The position numbers and the translations under genes are program-made. DNA of 8,950 nucleotides from PHET01 sp038202795 (GTDB lineage: Bacteria > Actinomycetota > Coriobacteriia > Anaerosomatales > PHET01), in the NCBI GenBank assembly GCA_038202795.1, contig JBBREQ010000089.1, positions 1 through 8,950 of the forward strand. The letters run 5' to 3'. Shown in pieces: positions 1-5,675 of this stretch. The stretch's first letter is position 1. Each line of letters begins with the position of its first letter. Below the pieces are notes generated by a model, which made no database searches, had not been told where the DNA came from, and was given only the letters and a program-made list of their open reading frames with translations.

Positions 1-20
1 ACTCGAATGATGAGGCGCAT
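1..20 (-). CDS. Possible start of next gene in the chemotaxis operon (partial)
   Basis: An ATG at 20-18 on the minus strand follows the cheY stop by 11 bases and has GAGGG about 8 bases upstream, formed partly by the cheY stop codon itself. Only six codons fall in the window (reading M-R-L-I-I-R), too few to identify the product. By context it could be another chemotaxis gene such as cheB or cheA, but this is inference from position only. The start pattern matches the tight spacing of the other genes in the operon. Confidence 0.3.
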
Positions 21-31
21 CCAGGCGGCCC

Positions 32-403
32 TCAGCCCACGGACGTATTGAGGCACTTCTTGACGGTCTCAAGCACCTTGGTCGGCTGGAACGGCTTGAC
101 AACGAAGTCCAATGCACCGGCGTCAAGTGCCTCAACGATCATCTTCTGTTGACCCATCGCGCTCACCATCAGGACGCGCGCGTCCGGGTTGGCCTCGCGA
201 ATGAGACGCAGCGCAGAGATGCCGTCGAGCTCAGGCATCGTGATGTCCATCGTGGTCAGGTCCGGTTTCAGTTCAGCATACTTCTCGATCGCGTCACGGC
301 CGTTGACCGCCTCGTGAATGGTGTAGCCCTCCTTGGAGAGGATGTCTCTGATCATCATCCTCATGAACGCGGCGTCATCGACGACAAGAATCGTCCTAGA
401 CAT
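32..403 (-). CDS. cheY: CheY-type single-domain response regulator
   Basis: This 123-residue protein is a stand-alone receiver domain, the diffusible output of a chemosensory pathway that is phosphorylated by CheA. The acidic pocket (D9, D10), the phospho-acceptor D53 in the T-M-D-I-T-M-P segment, the switch residue S81 and the conserved K103 in the V-K-P-F motif are all present, so it should be phosphorylatable. The S-A-M-G-Q-Q stretch after the fourth strand is typical of Thermotoga/Firmicutes CheY rather than the E. coli type. A longer reading from 421 is possible, but the ATG at 403 has a G-rich ribosome site (410-417) 6 bases upstream and gives the normal CheY length. It overlaps the end of cheW by 8 bases, so translation is probably coupled. 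No DNA-binding output domain is attached. Whether it drives flagella, pili or another output cannot be told from this window. Confidence 0.95.
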   Translation of the reverse strand: MSRTILVVDDAAFMRMMIRDILSKEGYTIHEAVNGRDAIEKYAELKPDLTTMDITMPELDGISALRLIREANPDARVLMVSAMGQQKMIVEALDAGALDFVVKPFQPTKVLETVKKCLNTSVG

Positions 404-887
404 CGTGATCTCCCCCCGCACCGTCCAGCTCGGGTAACCCGGAGTCGCTTACTCCACGCGGCACCGTCTCATCCAGATCGAGCACAATGATCAGTTCTTC
501 GTCTCGCTCAACGACGCCCGTAAAGGCCTTGGCAGTGTCTGCGGCGAGCACCCCGTCAGGTATCGGCCGGAAGGAGTCCTTGGAGAGCTCCGCTACCTCG
601 CTCGCCTCGTCCACCGCCAAACCAACCAAGCCGGACGCCGTCTCGGCGACGACGATTCTGGACTGCGAACCGGGGACGAACTCGACGCCGGAGAACCGAT
701 GGCACAGATCGATGACCGGTATCACACGCCCTCTCAGGTTGATCACGCCCATCACTGAATGTGGCGATCGTGGTACGGGCGTGGACGCCTCGTACCGGAT
801 GATGCTGTTGATGCACTCGACAGGAACACCATACTGTTCCCCCCCGAGACGAAATATGACGAAGCTGCTATCTCTGACAGCGTTCAC
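396..887 (-). CDS. cheW: CheW chemotaxis coupling protein
   Basis: This 163-residue protein is a single CheW domain, the adaptor that joins receptors to the CheA kinase in the cytoplasmic signalling array. The hallmark segment N50-L-R-G-R-V-I-P-V-I-D60 is intact, including the Arg (R52) expected at the CheA/receptor interface. The terminal beta-strand pattern (L-I-I-V-L-D-L) near residues 132-138 is also present. An acidic, Gly-rich tail of about 24 residues follows the domain and is probably disordered. The start is GTG at 887, with an AGGGG ribosome site (894-898) overlapping the mcp stop codon. That and the 8-base overlap with cheY indicate coupled translation in one operon. There is no kinase or receiver domain, so it is CheW rather than CheV or CheA. 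Confidence 0.93.
   Translation of the reverse strand: MNAVRDSSFVIFRLGGEQYGVPVECINSIIRYEASTPVPRSPHSVMGVINLRGRVIPVIDLCHRFSGVEFVPGSQSRIVVAETASGLVGLAVDEASEVAELSKDSFRPIPDGVLAADTAKAFTGVVERDEELIIVLDLDETVPRGVSDSGLPELDGAGGDHDV
410..417 (-). promoter_or_regulatory. Ribosome binding site deciding the cheY start
   Basis: A GGGGGGAG run lies inside the 3' end of cheW, with 6 bases between it and the ATG at 403. It favours this start over the in-frame ATG 18 bases upstream, which would lie before the ribosome site. Confidence 0.7.
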
Positions 888-893
888 TTGTAG

Positions 894-898
894 CCCCT
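894..898 (-). promoter_or_regulatory. cheW ribosome binding site overlapping the mcp stop codon
   Basis: AGGGG shares two bases with the TAG stop of the receptor gene (897-899) and sits 6 bases before the cheW GTG. This arrangement suits translational coupling, with ribosomes ending the receptor and restarting on cheW. Confidence 0.6.
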
Positions 899-2216
899 AG
901 CCGGCGATCTGGAATCGGTTGACGGCCTCGTCGAGCCCCTGGGCCATGCTCGCGAGGTCCTGCGCCGAAGCGGTGATCTCCTCCATACACGCTGTCTGCT
1001 CCTCGGCAGCTGCGGCAGTCTCCTCGGCGGAGGCCGCATTCTCCTCGACCACCGCAGCGATCTGATGGATCGCACGTTCCACCTCAGCTGTGCGGAGTGA
1101 CTGCTCGGCCATCGAACCGGATATCTGCGACGCGAGGGCCGAGGTGCGTGCAACGGCGTCGCTGATCAGCCTGAGCGCGTCGCCCGTCCGCCCGACCACC
1201 TCACTGCCGACCTCAACCTCCCGGGTACCGATCTCCATGTACTTGACCGCTTTGGCGGTCTCGGTCTGGACCTCTTTGATGAGCTCGCCGATCTGCTCGG
1301 CGGCACGGCCAGACCCTTCGGCAAGCTTGCGGACCTCTTCGGCGACGACCGAGAATCCGCGACCGGACTCACCGGCGCGAGCTGCCTCGATTGCGGCGTT
1401 GAGGGAAAGGAGGTTCGTCTGATCGGCGATGTTGGTTATCACGTCGACGATACCGCCGATCTGGTCGCTGCGCTTGCCCAGCACTTCGATCGACTCGGCG
1501 AGGGTCTCTATCGCCTGCTGCACCTCAGCGATCTTGAGGATCGCCTGCTCCGTAGCAAGCTCGCCCTGGTGGGCGACGGCTGCGGCCTCCTCGCTGGTGC
1601 GCACCGCTGACTGCGCTTGAGAGGCGACCTCGTCGGTGGTGGCGGCGATGATCTCCATCGAATGGCTCGTGTCATCGACATTGCGTGACTGGAGCTCTGC
1701 ACCCAGCGCGATCTGCTGCACCGACGAGGAGATCTCCATCGTCGATGAGTTGATCTCCTGAGACGAGGAGGAGAGTTCGGTTGCAGCGCTCGAAACCGCA
1801 TCTGCGGAGTTGCGCATCTGCGATGCCATATCACTCAGCGACTCTATCAGACCGTTACACTCGCCGGCCAGTACGCCGATCTCGTCGCGGGCGTGGACGT
1901 CGGCCCGTTGGGTCAGATCGCCTTTGCCCACCTCGGTGAGGACCCAGCCCAGATCCCGCAGCGGCCTCAGGATGCGCTGCTTGAACTTCCTGCGCCACAT
2001 GACGGAGACAAACGGCGCCATAAGCCCCATGAAGAAGCCACCCATCAATACGATGGGATACACGTTGTCCCAAGGAATACCGAGCCAGAGCGTGCCGATC
2101 GCCGCGCACAGAACGCATGCCACGACCAACGGCGGAAGGACCACCAGCCAGATGAGCAAAGAGAAGTACGACGACAAACCCCCCCGTACCGTGCTTTCAC
2201 GTCTTTCAAGTTCCAT
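897..2216 (-). CDS. Methyl-accepting chemotaxis protein without an extracellular sensor domain
   Basis: This 439-residue receptor is a membrane chemosensor that should control CheA through CheW. Two hydrophobic segments (about 18-46 and 52-74) are separated by only a few residues, so there is no ligand-binding ectodomain. A HAMP domain follows (about 75-128), then a long helical hairpin. The hairpin tip is canonical around residues 260-300, with I-A-D-Q-T-N-L-L-S-L-N-A-A-I-E-A-A-R-A-G and a V-A-E-E-V-R-K-L-A-E segment. Glu/Gln/Ala-rich stretches such as E391-E-N-A-A-S-A-E-E and A-A-E-E-Q-T-A look like methylation sites. Each hairpin arm is about 150-160 residues, close to 22 heptads, suggesting the 44-heptad class (inference). 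No C-terminal pentapeptide tether for CheR is seen. The ATG at 2216 has AGGGGG 5 bases upstream. It sits between cheR and cheW and is probably the dedicated receptor of this operon. The stimulus is unknown; it could be membrane state, redox or a partner protein. Confidence 0.93.
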   Translation of the reverse strand: MELERRESTVRGGLSSYFSLLIWLVVLPPLVVACVLCAAIGTLWLGIPWDNVYPIVLMGGFFMGLMAPFVSVMWRRKFKQRILRPLRDLGWVLTEVGKGDLTQRADVHARDEIGVLAGECNGLIESLSDMASQMRNSADAVSSAATELSSSSQEINSSTMEISSSVQQIALGAELQSRNVDDTSHSMEIIAATTDEVASQAQSAVRTSEEAAAVAHQGELATEQAILKIAEVQQAIETLAESIEVLGKRSDQIGGIVDVITNIADQTNLLSLNAAIEAARAGESGRGFSVVAEEVRKLAEGSGRAAEQIGELIKEVQTETAKAVKYMEIGTREVEVGSEVVGRTGDALRLISDAVARTSALASQISGSMAEQSLRTAEVERAIHQIAAVVEENAASAEETAAAAEEQTACMEEITASAQDLASMAQGLDEAVNRFQIAG

Positions 2217-2257
2217 TGGTGCCCCCTGCTCAGCATCTTTCGTCCAACGGCGAATGC

Positions 2258-3103
2258 TTACTTCCGGCCACGCTTCCGATAGATCCTCTCGTTGCCATCC
2301 ACTGGCTCAAGCAACGTCGAAGCAGCATCCGACAGCTTCTCGCTTCGCCCCAATACCAGATACCCCCCCGGCGACATTGCCCGGTTGAAGTTCTCCAGAA
2401 CCCTGGCCTGCTGCTCGCGATCGAAGTAGATGAAAACGTTCCGACACAGCACAAGGTCGATGACCTTCACTGGTATATCGTCAAATAGGCTCATCTTCCT
2501 GAATCGAATCACATCGCGGACCTCATCGGTGATCGCGAGATGCGTCGAATCGACCGAACGAGTGAATCGTAGCCGATAGTCCGCTGGGATGCCGCGAGCT
2601 TTCGCCTTGTCGTAGACGCCCTGCTTTGCTCTGGCAATCGCGCCGGGATCGATGTCTGAGGCAAGCACCGAGACGGCAAACTCGGGCGCCTCGGCGCCAA
2701 GCATGTCCAGCAGCATCATTGTGACCGAATAAGGCTCCTCCCCCGTTGCACAGCCCGCCGACCAAATGCGAATGGCGCGGTTGCGCGATTCGCGCTTGCG
2801 CTCGATGAGCTCCGGCATAACGTTTCGCCGCAGAGAGCCCCACACGGCTGAATCGCGGAAGAACTCTGTCACGTTGATGGTCAGCGTGTCGAGCAGCCGT
2901 GCGTACTCCGCCGGATCGCTGTCGAGCAGATCGCCGTAGCGTCGATACGACGTCACGCCGATCGCCCTCATGCGCGTTGCGAGCCGTCGCTCCAGGTAGG
3001 CCTTTCGGTATAAAGAGAGATCAATCCCGTGGGCGTCGCTGATACGCGTGATGAGCCTGTCGATGTTGCCGCGATTTGGCTGCGGTTTCTCAGCATCGGA
3101 CAC
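2258..3103 (-). CDS. cheR: CheR chemotaxis protein methyltransferase
   Basis: This 281-residue enzyme transfers methyl groups from S-adenosylmethionine to glutamates on chemoreceptors, setting adaptation. The N-terminal helical part (about 12-75) leads into T-I-N-V-T-E-F-F-R-D (75-84), a CheR signature. The SAM-binding loop S115-A-G-C-A-T-G-E-E-P-Y-S126, the A-S-D-I-D strand end (148-152) and L-C-R-N-V-F-I-Y-F (219-227) complete the catalytic domain. Length and order fit full-size CheR, with no fused TPR or CheB. The start is GTG at 3103, with GAGGGGG (3111-3117) 7 bases upstream. The stop lies 41 bases before the receptor start. Being first in the operon and next to one receptor suggests it serves that receptor. 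No cheB partner is visible here. Confidence 0.95.
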   Translation of the reverse strand: MSDAEKPQPNRGNIDRLITRISDAHGIDLSLYRKAYLERRLATRMRAIGVTSYRRYGDLLDSDPAEYARLLDTLTINVTEFFRDSAVWGSLRRNVMPELIERKRESRNRAIRIWSAGCATGEEPYSVTMMLLDMLGAEAPEFAVSVLASDIDPGAIARAKQGVYDKAKARGIPADYRLRFTRSVDSTHLAITDEVRDVIRFRKMSLFDDIPVKVIDLVLCRNVFIYFDREQQARVLENFNRAMSPGGYLVLGRSEKLSDAASTLLEPVDGNERIYRKRGRK

Positions 3104-3135
3104 GCACGTTCCCCCTCATGGCCGTCCTGCGGGCA

Positions 3136-3158
3136 GTACGGTGACCAGACCACCGTAC
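3136..3158. promoter_or_regulatory. Perfect 8-bp inverted repeat upstream of cheR
   Basis: GTACGGTG and CACCGTAC form a perfect inverted repeat around a 7-base centre, in the 104-base gap between the surface-protein gene and cheR. No T-run follows on either strand, so it is not a classic terminator. It could be an operator, a hairpin in the cheR leader, or a U-less terminator of the upstream unit. The inverted repeat is seen directly; its role is inference. I see no convincing sigma-70 pair in this gap. Confidence 0.4.
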
Positions 3159-3207
3159 ACCCAAACAGGAGCAGCCTGAAGAAGAACTCCATGCAACGGC
3201 TACGCCG

Positions 3208-4761
3208 CTATTTCACCTTGAACTTGGTATAGCTGCTCCAGGCCGATGCAGCGTGAAGCGAGTCCGCCGGCGCGTAGGCCCGCATCCTCCATGTGCCCGA
3301 GCTCGGCAGCTTGACGCTTGCCTTGTATCGGCTGTAGGTGGAGTAGTTGTACGCCTTCGCCGTGTAGCTCTTCTTGTAGACGTACTTCTTGCCATTCCAC
3401 CGGTAGAAGCGAAGCTTGACCGGTGAGCTACCGGCCGTGTGCCGCGGATTCAGCGTGCCGCGAACGGTGAAGGACTTGTTCTTGCGGGCCGTTGTCGACT
3501 TCCACGGGGCACCCACGTAGGGTCGGGGTGTCACGACAACCGCGGCACCGGTCTTGGTGTCAAACCCGGTTCCGGCGAACTGCAGCCTGAAACTCGTCTT
3601 GCTCTTGTTGATGGGCTTGGCCGAGAAGACCACCTTGCCAGCGGCGTCCGTCAGCTTGGTGTCCAGGGTCTTCCACCCACCCGAGTAGTACTGCAACTGA
3701 ACGCCAACACCCTCAAGGGGGATGCCCTCTAAGACGAGCGTCCCAGCAGCGGTCGCCGACGCCCCATACTTGACCGTCGTGGGTGAGATTGTCTGGGCGA
3801 GTGTAGGTGCGAGTGTGGGTGCGAACACAGGATCAACCGGTAGCGTTACTAGCTGCTCCACCGGCTGGCCGTAACCGCCACCCGAGTCCCACGCCTGCAC
3901 GACATAGACGAACTGGGTACCTGCCGTGGGGCGCGGGGTGCTGAGGGTGGTCTGATTGACAGGTCCGGAAGCAGTCAGTTCGGTCCACGTCGAGGTTCCG
4001 TAGGGAGCTCGCCAGACCCGATACGCGATGAGGCGCTCTTCAAGAGTGCTCTCGATGGTCGAACGGTACGGGCGCGCCCAGCTGAGGTTGACGGAATCGC
4101 CTGCCGCCTGCGTGACGAGATCGCGAACCGAACCGTACTTCCAGCCCGTGACTGTCACGTCGTCGATCGTCGGGCCCGCTCCGTTGGGGGAGGTGCCAGC
4201 GGGCTCCGCCGAATCATAGAAGAAGAATGAGAGCGTGCCCGCCGCGCGCGTGATCGTACCGTGAAGCGCCTTCGGATCCGCCAGGTCCACCGTCTCCGCA
4301 CGCCAGGTGCTGGTACTTGGCCAGCCGTAACGACTACCGCTATCTGTGGAGTTCGTCGGCGACCAGTTCACCACGAAACCGCTCTCAGCTTCACCACCGC
4401 CGATCGATGGCTGTACGTAATGGAACCTCAGCGCAGACGAGTAGTATTCCGCGAGCCCTGGCACGCTGAAGGTCGCTCGGCCTCTGGTGTTGACCGGGTA
4501 CGCTGCGAGAAAACCACCGGAACCCGCAACCCACAGGCCTCGAGCCCCCAGGTTGTGTGACTGAGTCACCGGACCCCATAGAGCGGCGCTGTCGGTTCCC
4601 GGGGAGAGCGCGTACTGCGGCGCCGTGTTCGCCTCGAATCCCTCGCTGAGAATCGTCACCGGCGTCGAGCCAAGGCGAGCGGCCTGAGCCGCCGCAGGGA
4701 ACAGCGCGAAAGCGAGTATCGCCGCCAGCGCCGTGACCGTCAGTCTCGTGTACTTCACCAT
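3208..4761 (-). CDS. Secreted multi-domain beta-sandwich surface protein
   Basis: This 517-residue exported protein is of unknown function, probably an adhesin, binding or cell-envelope protein. A signal peptide (1-27, ending A-A-A-Q-A) is clear. Residues about 34-207 look like a jelly-roll or MAM/lectin-like domain, with an E-G-F-E opening and a closing G-P-T-I-D-D-V-T-V-T-G strand. About 210-308 resembles a fibronectin type III domain. A Pro/Thr/Ala linker (311-328) leads to an Ig-like domain (about 329-411). The final module (about 412-517) is rich in Tyr, Lys and Ser (Y-N-Y-S-T-Y-S-R-Y-K) and ends at the C-terminus. It resembles C-terminal surface modules I associate with Coriobacteriia. 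No LPXTG motif, lipobox or C-terminal membrane helix is seen, so the mode of attachment is unknown. The ATG at 4761 has TAAGGAG 5 bases upstream, overlapping the preceding gene's stop, so the two are co-translated. Domain calls are by pattern and need profile searches. Confidence 0.8.
   Translation of the reverse strand: MVKYTRLTVTALAAILAFALFPAAAQAARLGSTPVTILSEGFEANTAPQYALSPGTDSAALWGPVTQSHNLGARGLWVAGSGGFLAAYPVNTRGRATFSVPGLAEYYSSALRFHYVQPSIGGGEAESGFVVNWSPTNSTDSGSRYGWPSTSTWRAETVDLADPKALHGTITRAAGTLSFFFYDSAEPAGTSPNGAGPTIDDVTVTGWKYGSVRDLVTQAAGDSVNLSWARPYRSTIESTLEERLIAYRVWRAPYGTSTWTELTASGPVNQTTLSTPRPTAGTQFVYVVQAWDSGGGYGQPVEQLVTLPVDPVFAPTLAPTLAQTISPTTVKYGASATAAGTLVLEGIPLEGVGVQLQYYSGGWKTLDTKLTDAAGKVVFSAKPINKSKTSFRLQFAGTGFDTKTGAAVVVTPRPYVGAPWKSTTARKNKSFTVRGTLNPRHTAGSSPVKLRFYRWNGKKYVYKKSYTAKAYNYSTYSRYKASVKLPSSGTWRMRAYAPADSLHAASAWSSYTKFKVK
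3797..3820. repeat. Two-copy 12-base tandem repeat in the surface-protein linker
   Basis: Two copies of GCGAGTGTAGGT, differing at one base, lie in frame inside the surface-protein gene. They encode the repeated A-P-T-L unit of the linker between the FN3-like and Ig-like domains. A third, diverged copy may begin at 3821. Short in-frame repeats of this sort can change linker length by slippage. Confidence 0.6.
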
Positions 4762-4766
4762 GTCTA

Positions 4767-4773
4767 CTCCTTA
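4767..4773 (-). promoter_or_regulatory. Ribosome binding site overlapping a stop codon
   Basis: TAAGGAG contains the TAA stop of the anchored-protein gene and the AAGGAG ribosome site for the surface-protein gene, 5 bases before its ATG. Only 9 bases separate the two reading frames, so they are almost certainly on one transcript and translationally coupled. Confidence 0.7.
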
Positions 4774-5538
4774 GCGGGCGGCCGGCAGCGAGGCCGCCAG
4801 TTTCGTAGCCGTCTTCTTCAGCTCATCCGTCGAAGAACCCTGCGCAACGACCGTGACCTCGAACGCGTAGCGCCCGCGTGAGAACGCCACGACCGCCCCG
4901 CCAGCCTCATTCGTCCCAAAGTAGGCTTTGGGCATCACGCCGACCTGGACGGTGAGTGCATCGCCCGGGTACGCCTTCTTGTTGACCGCCGAGACGAACT
5001 TCTTCGCCTTCGAGGCCGTCTTTCTGTCATGCGCCGAGAACACCACGCGAGTTGTCGTCCCGTACTCCGGCACGCCCGAGGTGGGCTCGAACGTCACGAG
5101 CGCATCACTACCCTCAGCAGAGATCGCTCCTGCGCTCCATCCCTCGATGGATTGGGGTAACAGCGCCTGGATGCCGTCAATCTTCTCAAGATAGGCGCTG
5201 TCATCCCGCGGGGCGGGCGCCGCTGCGGTCGCCTTTTCTTCTGCAGGCGCGCTCGCACTGCGGTTCTTTGCCGATTCCAGCACCTGGCGTGCGGTCGCAT
5301 TCGACCCGTCAAGCGCGAGGGCCTGATTGGCCAGCCGCACAGCGGCACTAGCGTCGTTTGACGCGAGGGCGGCAGCCGCCTGCCCTGCATAGGTCTGAGC
5401 GCTCTGGAGAGCCGTCGGACGCGGTGCCGGCGCAGGCGGAGCGTCGGGGTTCGAGAGCGCGCCTCCCGCAAAGATGACGGCAGCAAGCACGACGATGCCC
5501 GCAGTCGTCCATAGGACCTGCTTGGTGCGTCGATTCAT
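4771..5538 (-). CDS. Membrane-anchored protein with TPR-like helices, unknown function
   Basis: I do not recognise this 255-residue protein as a named family. A basic N-terminus (N-R-R-T-K) precedes one hydrophobic segment (about 9-29), read as a signal anchor with the rest outside the cytoplasm. A Pro/Ala-rich linker (30-43) leads to a helix pair (about 45-91) with TPR-like spacing (A-A-A-L-A-S-N-D-A-S-A-A-V-R-L-A). A second Ala/Pro linker (92-112) joins a C-terminal alpha/beta domain (113-255). That domain's last strands, V-V-A-F-S-R-G-R-Y-A-F-E-V-T-V, look like a ligand- or partner-binding fold. The ATG at 5538 has AAGGA 4 bases upstream. An in-frame TTG at 5565 has no ribosome site and is less likely. 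It is coupled to the secreted surface protein downstream, so a role in assembling, displaying or anchoring that protein is a reasonable guess, not shown. Confidence 0.8.
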   Translation of the reverse strand: MNRRTKQVLWTTAGIVVLAAVIFAGGALSNPDAPPAPAPRPTALQSAQTYAGQAAAALASNDASAAVRLANQALALDGSNATARQVLESAKNRSASAPAEEKATAAAPAPRDDSAYLEKIDGIQALLPQSIEGWSAGAISAEGSDALVTFEPTSGVPEYGTTTRVVFSAHDRKTASKAKKFVSAVNKKAYPGDALTVQVGVMPKAYFGTNEAGGAVVAFSRGRYAFEVTVVAQGSSTDELKKTATKLAASLPAAR

Positions 5539-5632
5539 AGCTTCCTTACCCACGATCACCTGCAATCCGCGAGCCCAAACTGCCGGTTCGGGTCATCGCT
5601 TCGCGACGGCAGACTCGCCGTAGCCACCTTGT

Positions 5633-5662
5633 AGCATACACTGCGCCACAGTTCACTTGCCA
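5633..5662 (-). promoter_or_regulatory. Weak promoter candidate for the anchored/surface protein pair
   Basis: The 137-base gap 5539-5675 should hold the control region of the two-gene unit. The best pair is TGGCAA (5657-5662) and TATGCT (5633-5638) with an 18-base spacer, matching the sigma-70 consensus at 3/6 and 4/6 positions. A small hairpin with a three-base loop (5594-5608) lies further downstream in the leader. The evidence is weak; this is simply the best candidate I could find. Confidence 0.2.
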
Positions 5663-5675
5663 CGCAAACGTGACG

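Noticed and set aside
404..421. Longer cheY start at 421
   Set aside because: It would add six residues before the conserved receiver start and lies upstream of the strong ribosome site that fits the ATG at 403.
1810..2388. Plus-strand frame of 192 codons across the mcp start and cheR end
   Set aside because: It is antisense to two well-supported chemotaxis genes, with Ser/Arg/Pro-rich shadow composition.
3191..3207. Sigma-54-like GG-N10-GC spacing before cheR
   Set aside because: The GG and TTGCA elements match partly, but the rest of the -24 box does not. It sits by the previous stop codon, and actinobacteria generally lack RpoN.
5539..5565. TTG start for the anchored protein
   Set aside because: No ribosome site precedes it, whereas the ATG at 5538 has AAGGA just upstream.
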